Source: Mycolicibacterium porcinum
GTDB taxonomy: Bacteria > Actinomycetota > Actinomycetes > Mycobacteriales > Mycobacteriaceae
Length of the DNA stretch: 64,000 bases
Direction of reading: 5' to 3'
Assembly: GCA_002086835.1 (NCBI GenBank)
Contig: MVIG01000003.1
Span: 186,001-250,000, forward strand
Shown here: positions 9,398 through 18,717 of the stretch, in pieces
How the letters are laid out: each line of letters starts with the position of its first letter
Numbering within the stretch: position 1 is the first letter of the stretch
Made by a program: the position numbers and the translations under genes
The notes under the pieces: model-generated
Databases searched by the model: none
Seen by the model: only the letters and a program-made list of their open reading frames with translations
What the model was told of the DNA's origin: nothing

Positions 9398-9862
9398 ATG
9401 GGCATGGAAGGCTCGGTCACGGTGCGGATGTCCGCACCGGCGGACCGCATCTGGGACCTCATCTCCGACGTGCGCAACACCGGCAAGTTCTCGCCAGAGG
9501 TGCTGGAAGCCGAGTGGCTCGGCGGCGCCACCGGGCCCGCACTCGGTGCCCGGTTCCGCGGACACGTGAAGCGCAATGAGATCGGCCCCATGTACTGGAC
9601 CACCTGCGAGGTGACGGCCTGCGAGCCCGGGCGTGAGTTCGGTTTCTCTGTGTTGATGGGCGATCGCGCCGCCAACACCTGGCACTACCAATTGACGCCG
9701 GCGGGTACCGAGACCGATGTCACCGAGTCATTCCGGATGCCCCCGGGAGCCTTCACCTCCGTGTTCTCGGTCCTCGGTGGCCAGCTCCGACGTCGCCGCA
9801 ATGTCCGCGACATGCGCACGACGCTCGAACGGATCAAGGCTGTCGTGGAGAGCTCGGGGTAG
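9398..9862 (+). CDS. SRPBCC (polyketide cyclase/START-like) protein
   Basis: A 154-aa single-domain protein with the SRPBCC opening SVTVRMSAPADRIWDLISDVRN and a C-terminal amphipathic helix (RNVRDMRTTLERIKAVVESSG). These small helix-grip proteins bind lipids or aromatic ligands; mycobacteria have many with no assigned ligand. AGGAGG precedes the ATG closely (about 9384). It is monocistronic. Function cannot be narrowed further. Confidence 0.75.
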   Translation: MGMEGSVTVRMSAPADRIWDLISDVRNTGKFSPEVLEAEWLGGATGPALGARFRGHVKRNEIGPMYWTTCEVTACEPGREFGFSVLMGDRAANTWHYQLTPAGTETDVTESFRMPPGAFTSVFSVLGGQLRRRRNVRDMRTTLERIKAVVESSG

Positions 9863-9965
9863 TAGGCGGCGCCAGCCCGACGAGCGCTTCGGTCCTATGT
9901 GCGCGCGCTGTGGATCGATGAGAATTCCGCCAGAGTGCCGGCCCCGGTGGCGGCGCCGCGCGGCA

Positions 9966-10000
9966 TTTAGTTATGCTTAATATTGCTTATGCATACATAA
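9966..10000. promoter_or_regulatory. AT-rich promoter/operator candidate upstream of the repetitive protein
   Basis: Within the 228-nt gap before the 718-aa protein, TTATGC occurs twice (9971-9976 and 9987-9992), and TTATG-CATA-CATAA forms a 5-4-5 inverted repeat at 9987-10000. This is the only AT-rich block in the gap, so it probably holds the promoter. No confident -10/-35 pair can be assigned. Confidence 0.35.
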
Positions 10001-10090
10001 CGGGGGCCGCTCGTTGGCGCCCGAACATCTGGGTATCACGCGGTCGGGGAGTGATGTGACCAGGCACCGGTCATCATCGAGGAGAACGGC

Positions 10091-12247
10091 ATGACTGCAC
10101 TCATCCCCCCGCCTGTCGATTTGAGCTCTCTGCGGCCCGCCGAGCCGCTGCCGCGGCGACGCAGGCTCATCCCCCGGTCACGCCGTGCCAAAGCGGCCGT
10201 CGCCGGTGGATTGGTCGTGTTCCTCGTCGCCGGCTTCCTCGGCGCTGCGTACGAGACCTCCCCCGGAGGCGCACTGTGGGGTGTCGCCAAGACCGTCTTC
10301 CCCGACCACACCCAGGACGTCGCCCTGACCGCTGTCGTCGACGACCTGAAAAAGGCGCAAGACATCCTCGGCAGCGGGCAGCAGCCCACAGCCGATCAGC
10401 TGACCGACGCGCGCACGGCGCTGAACCAGGCCAAGCAGGGCTTGGACTACGTATCGCCGTCGCCGCAGCGCACGAGCCTGCAGAACCTCTATCTGCAACT
10501 GACACAACAACTTCTGCAGTACACGCCCGACTCGGTACAGCAGCTGGTGGCACTACCCGCGCCACCTGAGGCGCCACCAGCGGCACCGCCCGCACCTGAC
10601 GCGATGCTGACCAGCGGGTCCGCCCCGACCTGGGGTTACTCCGGCCCGGGTGACGATGACTTCATCCCGCCGCCCCCTGGGGTGCCGGTCGAGCCCGTCG
10701 CCGGCTGGCCGCAGCCCGCCGATCCGCCGCTGACCCCGAACCTCGGGTACCTGGGTTACTACGACCCGTCCTGGGGTCAGCTCTACGGCTACAACTCCAA
10801 TGACTGGTACAACTACGACCTCGGCGGCTACAACCGGTACGGCTTCGATTTCCTCGGCTTCGACCGGTGGGGCTACGACCGCTGGGGGTACGACCGGTGG
10901 GGCTATGACCGCTGGGGATACAACTGGGCCGGATACAACTGGGCCGGCTACGACCGGCACGGTTGGGACCGCAATGGCTGGAACGAATGGGGCCAGCGCC
11001 GCGACCACCCCGGTGATCCACGCCGGCGGGACTGGTACGACCGTCACCACCCGTACCGGCTGTATTACCAGTGGAAGTTCCACGTCCACAATCCGGTATA
11101 CCGCCGCGCCCAGTGGGATCGGGCCCACGGGTTCAACCCGGATCGATACCGGGACTGGAACCGGAACCGGGATTGGCACCATCCGCGCAACCGCGACTGG
11201 GCACGCCTTTCGACCCCGGTGGTCAAGGTGGACATCCGCGTCTCCTCCCCCGTCGTGAACCTGAATGCCTCACTGGCACAGTTCATCTCCGCCGACAAGG
11301 CAACACGCAGCTCGCAAGCGCTGATGAAGAACCTCGCGGACAAATCCGCCCGGGACTTCACCAAGGAGCTCGCCCCTCGAACCCTGCTCACCGGGCCGCC
11401 GTCGGTGTCGGCCTTGAAGGACCGGACGGCCAAGCCGACCGAGAGCCCGGAAAAATCCCTGGTACCACCGGCGTTGACGGTCGCCGCGCCGAAGACGCCG
11501 CCGTCGAAGGTGTCGCCCGAGTTCTCCGCACCCAAAGTTCCACCGGCACCCGCCTACACTCCGCCGACGGCGGACAAACCCCGGGAGAAGCCGGGATCGG
11601 GGCCGGAAAACGTTACACCGGGCACGGACCCCGACCGTTCGGCTGGGCAAAAGCCCGACCGCTCGAAGGCCGACGGGCCGGAGCGCGCACGAGACCCGCA
11701 GACCGATCCGAGACCGGAGGGCCCGTCCACCCCTGCGGGGACAGCACCGGACGACCCGAAAACGGAGCGCCCGTCCGATCCCGCGGTGACACCGCCCCGT
11801 GAGGACTCAACGCCCCGCCGGGACAATCCCGTTCGTGAGGCGCCGGTGCAGGAAGCCCCTGCGCAGGAAGCACCGGCCCAGGAAGCGCCGGCCCAGGAGG
11901 CGCCGGCCCGGCAGGCACCGGTACGGGAGGAGCCGCCCCGACAGCGCTCGGCGCCGGAACAGCCGGCCCAGGCTCCGGAACCGCCGCGGCAGCGGCCCGC
12001 GCCGGAACCCCCGGCGCAGGCACCTGCTCCGGAGGCTCCGGTCTGGCAACCGCCCGCCCGGGAGGCGCCCGTCCAGCAGGCACCTGTCCGCGAGGCACCG
12101 CCCCAACGCGAGGCGCCCGCTCGCGAGAAGCCCGAGCGGCAGGCACCGCAGGAACGCCAGGCTCCGCGATCCGATTCGGGTCCACGTCAGGCGCCAGAAC
12201 AGCCGAAGACCAAGGGGCCCAAGTGTTCGTCATTCCCGATGTGCTGA
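10091..12247 (+). CDS. Membrane-anchored repetitive Trp/Tyr- and Pro-rich cell-envelope protein
   Basis: A 718-aa protein with a basic N-terminus (RRRRLIPRSRRAK) and one transmembrane helix at about 34-53. A short helical segment follows, with SPGGALWGVAKTVFPDHTQ, reminiscent of extracytoplasmic parts of some mycobacterial anti-sigma factors (uncertain). Residues about 246-301 form a 5-residue repeat of the GYDRW type. A charged Trp/Arg/His region comes next, then a long Pro/Ala/Glu/Gln tail from about residue 540 with repeated APAQE units, ending CSSFPMC. No catalytic domain is visible. It is probably an extracytoplasmic structural or wall-spanning protein. The repeats are unit-exact in both protein and DNA, so copy number may vary between strains. 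Confidence 0.75.
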   Translation: MTALIPPPVDLSSLRPAEPLPRRRRLIPRSRRAKAAVAGGLVVFLVAGFLGAAYETSPGGALWGVAKTVFPDHTQDVALTAVVDDLKKAQDILGSGQQPTADQLTDARTALNQAKQGLDYVSPSPQRTSLQNLYLQLTQQLLQYTPDSVQQLVALPAPPEAPPAAPPAPDAMLTSGSAPTWGYSGPGDDDFIPPPPGVPVEPVAGWPQPADPPLTPNLGYLGYYDPSWGQLYGYNSNDWYNYDLGGYNRYGFDFLGFDRWGYDRWGYDRWGYDRWGYNWAGYNWAGYDRHGWDRNGWNEWGQRRDHPGDPRRRDWYDRHHPYRLYYQWKFHVHNPVYRRAQWDRAHGFNPDRYRDWNRNRDWHHPRNRDWARLSTPVVKVDIRVSSPVVNLNASLAQFISADKATRSSQALMKNLADKSARDFTKELAPRTLLTGPPSVSALKDRTAKPTESPEKSLVPPALTVAAPKTPPSKVSPEFSAPKVPPAPAYTPPTADKPREKPGSGPENVTPGTDPDRSAGQKPDRSKADGPERARDPQTDPRPEGPSTPAGTAPDDPKTERPSDPAVTPPREDSTPRRDNPVREAPVQEAPAQEAPAQEAPAQEAPARQAPVREEPPRQRSAPEQPAQAPEPPRQRPAPEPPAQAPAPEAPVWQPPAREAPVQQAPVREAPPQREAPAREKPERQAPQERQAPRSDSGPRQAPEQPKTKGPKCSSFPMC

Positions 12248-12259
12248 ACACCGGTGCCG

Positions 12260-12277
12260 GGCGCGGTCACTCGCGCC
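12260..12277. terminator. Weak hairpin between convergent genes
   Basis: GGCGCG and CGCGCC form a 6-bp stem with a 6-nt loop in the 89-nt gap between the repetitive protein and the convergent emb gene. There is no U-tract. Position makes a termination role plausible, but the stem is short for such GC-rich DNA. Confidence 0.25.
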
Positions 12278-12336
12278 TGCGCCGGAACAGCAGGTAGACC
12301 AGGCGGCCGACCAACCCGAGCGGCACCTGGCGCTCG

Positions 12337-15300
12337 CTACGGGCTGATGCGGATCGGGGCAGGGTTCCACAACCCGCTGCGGGTGGCGGAACCGAGATCG
12401 AGGCGCGCCTCGGGAGCATCGACGACAGGGACGAACCGACGCAGGGAACCCCAGTCGCGTCCCCAGTCCCGCGACAGGTAGGTGGGCATGACATGGGCAC
12501 GCAGCAGGAGATCGGTGATGCCCAGCGGGCCGCCGTTGTCTCCGCTCTGCCAGGTGTCGGGCATCTCGATCTTGGCCGGATAGTCCGGGGAGATCCGGTA
12601 TTTGGGAACTTGAGTAACGCCGTTGGCGTGCAGCATGGGCTGCTGACAGGGGAATACCAATCCCACGGCCCAGTCCAGCAGCACCGGCTCTGTGGAGCCC
12701 AGATACTCCTGCACCGAACGTAATTCGGGCATCCGAGGTGGCGTGACGGCCACCCAGTCACCAACATTGAGCGAACGGTCTTCGGCGATCACCCGGACGA
12801 AACGGGCATCGGTGGGGATCTCGGTGCGGGGGAAGCGCAAGTTGCGCCAGGCGGGTTGCGGGCCGATGTCGTACGGGGTGAGCCGACCACCTGGCACGGG
12901 TGCCCCGTCGGGCCCCGGAGTGCCGTATTCGAGTGCGACGGTTTGGGCGGCGGTGTGTCCGGACAGCACGCTGTTGCCGGTGATCGTGCCGGCCGCGGTG
13001 ATCACCACGAGCGGATGTTCCCGGTCTGCGGGCGGGAGCTGGTACCACGCCGAAGTCAATGTGCTGACTTGTTGAGGCCCGGCGGCGAAACTTCCCGCGA
13101 GCGGCACCCGGGCAGGGTCCAGACCGTAGGGCAACGTCGTGGGCGTCTCCCAGTCATCATCGGTTCCGGATTTGGATTGGCTCTGCCAGATCGCTTCAGC
13201 CAGTGTGTGTTCAGGCACTCCGCCGGCGGTGAAGCCGGTCGGTTCACTGCCTCCCAGCGGACCCAGGGCGCCGTAGCGTCCGGGTGCCGGGGTCAAGAAT
13301 CCGGTGTTGGGATCCGGTTCGACGAGCACGTCGTCGGCCAGCCCGCACCCACCGGCCAGCTCGCGCAGATTGGCCCACCCGTTGGAGTAGCTGGGGTATT
13401 CCTTGATCGCTCCGGTCAGCATCGAGCCGGCCGACACCACCACCATGAACCCCGCCGCCACCGGCACGGGTGCGGCCGTCACCAACCGGGTCAGCCGAGA
13501 TTCGGGCCGCACCGGAGCAGCCAAGTGCAACCAACCGGCATAGCCGGCGGTCAGCAGGCACAGCGCGAAAAGGACCGCGCTGGCGGTGACCGGTCCCCAG
13601 TGCGGACTGCTGTCGTTGAACGGCACGCCGTAGCTGGAGACGTACCAGTAGCCGTTGGTCGACGCGAAACACACAGCGAGAACAAAGAACACGGTCGCGA
13701 CGAAGGCCATCCGGTTGCGCGCCGATCGCAGCACTGTCGGTCCGAGCAGCACAGTGGCCACTGCGGCCATGGCGGCGCCGACGGCGGCGAACAACCCGAA
13801 ATGGTGAATCCACTTCGTCGGGGCGAACGTCAGCAGGAACAGGGTCGCGAAGATGACGCCCATCAGCCGCCACACCGGGCCGGTGGCGATCCCAGGAATC
13901 CTCTTGCGTCGCAGCAACATCAGTATCGACGGGAACAGACACGCCATCGTGATCAGGATTCCGAAACGACGCGACACGGCAGCGTCGGTGGTCGGCAGGA
14001 CCAGATAGAAATAGCGCAGATTCTCGGTATACCAGGGCTGAGCGGGTCCGATGGCCGTGCGTACAGCAGTGGCCTCACGCACCGCGGCGATGGTCTGGTC
14101 GGCGAAGATCACCGTCAGCACCACGACCCCCGCCGCTGCCAGCGGCAACAGGACCGGCCAGATCCCAACCGTTTTCGCGCGAGCGACGATGACGCGCAGG
14201 ATCGGGCGCCCACCCGCCAGCAGGACGGCAACAGCGATGATGCCTGTGGGCTGGATGCCTAGTGTGAATGCGGCTACCACGATGGCCAGGCCTACGGGGG
14301 TGGCGCGGCGGGTGACGATCGCGCGCTCGACGAGGACGTAGGTGATCAGGGCGCCGGTGGCGATCTGCCCCTCAGGCCGCAATCCGTTGTTGAACGGCAT
14401 CCACGCCGCGATGAACACCAGTGCCGCCGCCCACGCCGCCGCGCGGTTGCCTGCCACCGCCGGACCGAGTCGGGGCAACACCTCACGGGAGAGCAGCAGC
14501 CAGCACACCAACGCGCAGATCAGATCCGGCAGTCGCAACCACAGACTGGCGTGGCTGACATGGGTCATGGCGGCGATCAGCTCGTAGTACCAACCGAACG
14601 GGTCCTCGGGGCTGCCGAACCAGCGGAAGTAGTTCGCCATGTAGCCGGCATGGCTGGCGGTGTTGGCCATGCCGAACTGATAACCGTCATCGGAGGAACC
14701 CGCGCCGGCAACGAACCAGAACAGCGATACCGCGATCACCGTCGCGTCCACCGCGTTGAAGTAGCGCCAGCGAGCCGGAACGAGCCGGTGCGCGCGCCGC
14801 CCGTCGAGGCGGTCAAGGCGCCACAAGGCCAGCAGGCCCACGACAGTGCCCAGAATTCCGGCGAGCATCGCCGTCGTTTTCAGCGGTGACGGAGAGCTGG
14901 TGAAGCGGGTGTCGATCGTGGCCGATATCGACAGCCCCGACGGCGCCGCACCGCTCAGGTCGGTGAACACCCCGACGATCTGGGGCCGAAGGTTCGGGTC
15001 GGGATACCCGCCGCGCAGCGTCGTGCCGGTGTCGGGATCGGTCAAGCCGCTGACCGTGGCGAAGGTGCCCTCCACCGAGGAGGACACGTCCAGCCGCTGA
15101 CAAGCCGGGTCGGTCATTCGGATGCGCGGCACGCTGAGGATGACGACATTGCGTGCGATCACGTCGACGCGCTGCGCGGTGGCCCTGACGAACAGTCCGT
15201 TGAGCATCGCCTCCTTGCCTGCTGCCGGGGCCGTCCCGAGGACCAGCTCGGCCGCGGTCGGCATCTCGCGAATCACCGTGCACGGCACCGATGCCGTCAA

Positions 15301-15546
15301 CGACACCGGTGTCAGCGAGATCAGCGGCGCGGTAACACTGTTCAGCTGCCCGTCCTGAGGCCAGGTCAGCGTGGCCGTGGTCTGCACGACCGGCAATACC
15401 GGAATGAGCACGCTGGCGACAAAGCCCACCAGGCCCGCGATGACCGCCACGAGACGGGTCGCTCGCATCGGCCGGCCCGATCGCGTCACCGCATCCTCAG
15501 CAGGTGCACCACCGGCGAGGGAGGTGGTGTCGCGCACCAAGCTCAC
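12337..15546 (-). CDS. embC: Arabinosyltransferase, EmbC type
   Basis: A 1069-aa GT-C arabinofuranosyltransferase that builds the arabinan of lipoarabinomannan or arabinogalactan. After an N-terminal helix and an extracytoplasmic lectin-like domain, the catalytic Asp pair appears in GAGSSDDGYQ (D286-D287). It is followed by the highly conserved NYFRWFGSPEDPFGWYY and the loop WMPFNNGLRPEGQIATGAL, then further helices and a C-terminal carbohydrate-binding domain ending PAPIRISP. Wording throughout is closest to EmbC rather than EmbA/B. No embA or embB follows; it is flanked by an unrelated repetitive protein and a divergent TetR, so it is likely an extra paralogue. GTG 15546 gives the usual length. 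Confidence 0.88.
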   Translation of the reverse strand: MSLVRDTTSLAGGAPAEDAVTRSGRPMRATRLVAVIAGLVGFVASVLIPVLPVVQTTATLTWPQDGQLNSVTAPLISLTPVSLTASVPCTVIREMPTAAELVLGTAPAAGKEAMLNGLFVRATAQRVDVIARNVVILSVPRIRMTDPACQRLDVSSSVEGTFATVSGLTDPDTGTTLRGGYPDPNLRPQIVGVFTDLSGAAPSGLSISATIDTRFTSSPSPLKTTAMLAGILGTVVGLLALWRLDRLDGRRAHRLVPARWRYFNAVDATVIAVSLFWFVAGAGSSDDGYQFGMANTASHAGYMANYFRWFGSPEDPFGWYYELIAAMTHVSHASLWLRLPDLICALVCWLLLSREVLPRLGPAVAGNRAAAWAAALVFIAAWMPFNNGLRPEGQIATGALITYVLVERAIVTRRATPVGLAIVVAAFTLGIQPTGIIAVAVLLAGGRPILRVIVARAKTVGIWPVLLPLAAAGVVVLTVIFADQTIAAVREATAVRTAIGPAQPWYTENLRYFYLVLPTTDAAVSRRFGILITMACLFPSILMLLRRKRIPGIATGPVWRLMGVIFATLFLLTFAPTKWIHHFGLFAAVGAAMAAVATVLLGPTVLRSARNRMAFVATVFFVLAVCFASTNGYWYVSSYGVPFNDSSPHWGPVTASAVLFALCLLTAGYAGWLHLAAPVRPESRLTRLVTAAPVPVAAGFMVVVSAGSMLTGAIKEYPSYSNGWANLRELAGGCGLADDVLVEPDPNTGFLTPAPGRYGALGPLGGSEPTGFTAGGVPEHTLAEAIWQSQSKSGTDDDWETPTTLPYGLDPARVPLAGSFAAGPQQVSTLTSAWYQLPPADREHPLVVITAAGTITGNSVLSGHTAAQTVALEYGTPGPDGAPVPGGRLTPYDIGPQPAWRNLRFPRTEIPTDARFVRVIAEDRSLNVGDWVAVTPPRMPELRSVQEYLGSTEPVLLDWAVGLVFPCQQPMLHANGVTQVPKYRISPDYPAKIEMPDTWQSGDNGGPLGITDLLLRAHVMPTYLSRDWGRDWGSLRRFVPVVDAPEARLDLGSATRSGLWNPAPIRISP

Positions 15547-15588
15547 CGGGCCACCCCGATCGTCGTGTCTGCGCGCACCGCATCATCA

Positions 15589-15608
15589 GTAACCGAAGCA
15601 ACTGTTAC
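15589..15608. promoter_or_regulatory. Candidate TetR operator between emb and tetR
   Basis: GTAAC-N10-GTTAC is an inverted repeat in the 70-nt gap shared by the divergent emb and tetR genes, 9 nt before the tetR GTG. The location suits an autoregulating TetR that also controls emb. Only 5 bp per arm match, so support is moderate. Confidence 0.35.
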
Positions 15609-15616
15609 AGTCAAGT

Positions 15617-16204
15617 GTGCCGCGGCCGTTCGACCACGCCAAACGCGAAGAACTACTGGCCACCGCGGGCGCGATCTTGGCGCGCACCGGGGTCGTCGAC
15701 ACCTCGCTGCGTGAGCTCGCTTCCCAGATGGGAACCAGTGCTCGCATGCTGGTCTACTACTTCGGTGGCAAAGAGCAACTCATCCTCGAAGTCCTGAACC
15801 GGCAGCAGCGGGCGGCGATACCCCGGACCGAGGACTTGGACCTCCCAGAGTCGATCGCGGCGCACCGCGCATGGTGCTTCGAGGACTGGTACGAGTGCAC
15901 CCGCGGGGAACGCCATCAGAGCCTGCGTGTGGTGCTGCAGGTCTTCGGCGCCGCGTGTGCGGTCGACAGTCCCTATCGCGAATACACCTGGGACACCCTG
16001 TCCTTGCTGACCCGCAACTCCAAGGCCCGCCTGCAGGCGCTGGGGATGCCCGCACACGTCGCCGAAACCCGTTCACGCATCGCACTGGCAGCCTTCCAGG
16101 GCTTCATCATCGAGTACTTCACCGCCCCTGACCCCGCCTTCGTCGACGACACCTTCGCCAGGTTCGTCGACGAGTTCCTGCTCGCGCCATTCGGTCCGAC
16201 CTGA
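15617..16204 (+). CDS. TetR family regulator divergent from emb
   Basis: A 195-aa TetR protein. The N-terminal helix-turn-helix spans about 10-55 (ILARTGVVDTSLRELASQMG, then MLVYYFGGKEQLILEVL). The C-terminal ligand domain ends with FARFVDEFLLAPFG. It starts at GTG 15617, 70 nt from the emb start on the opposite strand, so the arabinosyltransferase is the obvious candidate target. It converges on the P450 gene. Confidence 0.85.
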   Translation: MPRPFDHAKREELLATAGAILARTGVVDTSLRELASQMGTSARMLVYYFGGKEQLILEVLNRQQRAAIPRTEDLDLPESIAAHRAWCFEDWYECTRGERHQSLRVVLQVFGAACAVDSPYREYTWDTLSLLTRNSKARLQALGMPAHVAETRSRIALAAFQGFIIEYFTAPDPAFVDDTFARFVDEFLLAPFGPT

Positions 16205-16233
16205 CCCGGCGGAGTCAGGCTGAGAATGTCGTC

Positions 16234-17523
16234 CTAGCAATGCAATTGGACGGGCAGGTAGACCGGTCCGCGCAGCGAGCTGTTGGTCGACCATGTCGTC
16301 GGGGCCGTGGCGGAGATCCGTGACACGCGATTGACCAGTTCCCGAAGGACGGCGACGGCTTCCATGCGCGCCAGCGGAGCACCCAGGCACATGTGAGCAC
16401 CGTAACCAAACGCGACGTGCGCTCGCGGATTGCGATCAGCGCGGTACGTATCGGGGTCGTCGAAAGCCGATGGATCCCGGTTTGCCGCGCCGAACGACAA
16501 CAAGAGTCGCGCCCCCGACGGGATGGTGACCTCACCGACTCGGTAGGGAGCGCGGGTGTACCGGTACAAGTTCTGGATCGGGCTGCCGTACCGCAGCTGT
16601 TCCTCGACAGCCATCGGAATGAGATCGGGGTCGGCGCGGATCATGTCGTACTGTTCCGGGTACCGCGCGAACGTGTCGAACAGTCCGCCGAGCAGGTTGG
16701 TGGTCGTTTCGTTGCCGGCTATCAACAGCAAGATGGCGATATAGAACAACTGATCGTCGGTCAACGTGCCATCGGTATTGTGCTCGTGAAGTCGCCCCAA
16801 AACGGTGTCAGAGCCTTTGAGTTCGCCGGTCGCCAGGTGTTCGAGGAAATAGCGACGCAAAGCCATCGCAGCCCGCACCGACTTGGCCGTGTTGAGCACA
16901 CCGGTCGGCGTGGGAGTGAAGTCGATGAGCTTGACGCTGTTCTCCGACCAACGTCGGAAGTCGTCGATGTCGCGCTCGGGAACACCGAGAATGGCTGCGA
17001 TCAGACGCAACGGCATCGGGATCGCCAGGCGTGCAACGACATCACTGCCCGGCTCGGCAATGAGGGTGTCGACGAGTTCGCCGGCGAGATCGTTGACAAC
17101 CGTCTGCCAACTGTCGAGTGCCCGCTTGGTGAATGCCGGTTGCACCTGCTTACGCAGTCGGTTGTGCTCTTCACCGTCAGTGATCACCACGAGGTCGGCA
17201 GCCATCCGGATCCGGGTCACCCCGTGGCTGCTCGTGACCTGCTCGGTGTCACGCAACGCGGCGCGGACATCCTCGAGACGGTGCAAGATCCAGGTGGCGC
17301 GACGAGGGTTGTAATGCACTCGGTCACTGCTGTGCAACTGTGCGTAGGCCTCGAACGGCTGTGCGGCAGTGGCGGGGTCGAGGGGGTCATAGTCGGTGTT
17401 GACTGCTCCGGTCCAGCCGCGATAACCCAGTCGTCGGGTGCGCACGGCGGCTGACAGGTTCATCTGGATGACGGACGTCAGCGGTTTGAGCATTGTCGTT
17501 GCGGTGGGTGTTGTGGGCGTCAT
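16234..17523 (-). CDS. Cytochrome P450
   Basis: A 429-aa heme-thiolate monooxygenase with all core motifs: I-helix AGNETTTN (about 269-276), ExxR in EEQLRY (Glu308, Arg311), and the heme loop FGYGAHMCLGAP (Cys379). It is soluble and of actinobacterial class I type, so it needs separate ferredoxin and reductase, which are not nearby. ATG 17523 was chosen because GGAAGG precedes it; the frame is open upstream to 17679 without a better start. The same-strand hydrolase gene upstream ends 70 nt before it, so the two may be cotranscribed and act on one substrate. Confidence 0.9.
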   Translation of the reverse strand: MTPTTPTATTMLKPLTSVIQMNLSAAVRTRRLGYRGWTGAVNTDYDPLDPATAAQPFEAYAQLHSSDRVHYNPRRATWILHRLEDVRAALRDTEQVTSSHGVTRIRMAADLVVITDGEEHNRLRKQVQPAFTKRALDSWQTVVNDLAGELVDTLIAEPGSDVVARLAIPMPLRLIAAILGVPERDIDDFRRWSENSVKLIDFTPTPTGVLNTAKSVRAAMALRRYFLEHLATGELKGSDTVLGRLHEHNTDGTLTDDQLFYIAILLLIAGNETTTNLLGGLFDTFARYPEQYDMIRADPDLIPMAVEEQLRYGSPIQNLYRYTRAPYRVGEVTIPSGARLLLSFGAANRDPSAFDDPDTYRADRNPRAHVAFGYGAHMCLGAPLARMEAVAVLRELVNRVSRISATAPTTWSTNSSLRGPVYLPVQLHC

Positions 17524-17593
17524 GACACGAGACCTTCCGGAAGGACGAACTGGCGGGGACGTACAGGGCGCAATGCTCGGCGTCGAGATTTGA

Positions 17594-18601
17594 TCACGAC
17601 ATTCGAAAGGCGTCGGCCAAACTGAGGCACTGTTTGGCAAAGAATGCTTGGGCAACAGCAGCTTTCGGAGCCACCTCATCGAATCCGTGAAACGCTCCGT
17701 TGACTACTACGAGCTCGCAGGGCACGCCGGCGGCGCGCAAGTCATCCGCGTAAGCGGCGCCTTCGTCGCAGAATAGATCCAGTGACCCGACACCGATCCA
17801 CGCTGGTGGCAGCCCACCAAGATCTGTACGTCGTCCAGGTGCGGCGATCTCTGGATCCGCATCACCGAGGTAGGCCGTCCAGCTGAATCGGTTCGATTTG
17901 GTGTTCCAAAAGCGGAAGTTGTGCGCATTCGGATGGACCCGGCCCGAAGTGCGGTCATCGAGCATCGGATAGGCCAGCAGCTGCCGCACCACAGTGACCG
18001 TATCGGTGTCGCGCAATCGGAACGCCAAGGCGGCCGCGAGGCCGGCGCCCGAACTCTGACCACCGATCGCGATCCGTTCTGGATCGACCCAAGGTAACCC
18101 GAGGAGGTAGCCGAGCGCGTCATGGCAGTCGTGCAGCGCCGCCGGATACGGATGCTCCGGAGCGAGGCGGTACTCGACGGAGGCCACGGTGATATCGAGT
18201 GCATCCGCGAACGCTCGACACAACCGATCGCCCAGGTTGGCGCGGCCGGCGACATATCCACCGCCATGCATCCAGAGGAGGGCCGGCTGCGCGCTGGACC
18301 TCCCGCCCCCTCGAAAAATGCGCACGTCCACGCCATTCCCGAGTGATACGACATCGATGCCGGTGACCCGGGACTTTCGCAGCGCCATCAGCCGACGCAC
18401 CGCCTTGAGAGCAGTGGCGCTCCCGGCATTGCCCCGCGGAGCGATCCGCCCCAGTGCCTTGAGCTCGGGATGAAAGTCGTCTCGAGCCCCAACCGCAGAT
18501 ATCGCGTCGGCATCGCCGAATCTCATGAACACAGGCTCTGTGTCGCGCCTTCGACCGTCAATAGTGTGCAGCCAGGTTGCGAAGCGGGCTTGTCCAAACA
18601 T
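17594..18601 (-). CDS. Alpha/beta hydrolase, HSL/Lip family esterase
   Basis: A 335-aa hormone-sensitive-lipase type esterase. The oxyanion-hole motif MHGGGYVAG is followed by the nucleophile elbow GGQSSGAG (Ser), an acidic residue near GSLDLFCDEG, and the terminal catalytic His in GAFHGFDE. It likely cleaves short or medium-chain esters. ATG 18601 gives the usual length; Met26 at 18526 is an alternative. It is the first gene of a minus-strand unit with the P450 and is divergent from a TetR gene. Confidence 0.85.
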   Translation of the reverse strand: MFGQARFATWLHTIDGRRRDTEPVFMRFGDADAISAVGARDDFHPELKALGRIAPRGNAGSATALKAVRRLMALRKSRVTGIDVVSLGNGVDVRIFRGGGRSSAQPALLWMHGGGYVAGRANLGDRLCRAFADALDITVASVEYRLAPEHPYPAALHDCHDALGYLLGLPWVDPERIAIGGQSSGAGLAAALAFRLRDTDTVTVVRQLLAYPMLDDRTSGRVHPNAHNFRFWNTKSNRFSWTAYLGDADPEIAAPGRRTDLGGLPPAWIGVGSLDLFCDEGAAYADDLRAAGVPCELVVVNGAFHGFDEVAPKAAVAQAFFAKQCLSLADAFRMS

Positions 18602-18661
18602 GATCCCGGTTTCGCAGGACAGTGGCTGGAGCTGGATCTACCTTGAGACAGAATGAAGATT

Positions 18662-18680
18662 CTCTCTCAAGGTGAGAGAG
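18662..18680. promoter_or_regulatory. Inverted-repeat operator candidate between esterase and tetR
   Basis: CTCTCTCA-AGG-TGAGAGAG is a perfect 8-3-8 inverted repeat in the 116-nt divergent gap, 37 nt upstream of the tetR start. Such a site would allow the TetR to repress both itself and the esterase-P450 unit. Confidence 0.5.
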
Positions 18681-18717
18681 TGAATCGCCGGGATATCGAG
18701 CTGTTGGGGGCTGCACG

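Noticed and set aside
10826-10993. Regular short DNA repeats considered as a CRISPR array
   Set aside because: The repeat unit is 15 nt, in frame, without unique spacers, and encodes GYDRW pentapeptides. No cas genes are present. It is a coding repeat.
12856-14262. A 468-codon open frame antisense to the emb gene
   Set aside because: Shadow of a clear EmbC protein; the translation is low-complexity Arg/Gln/His.
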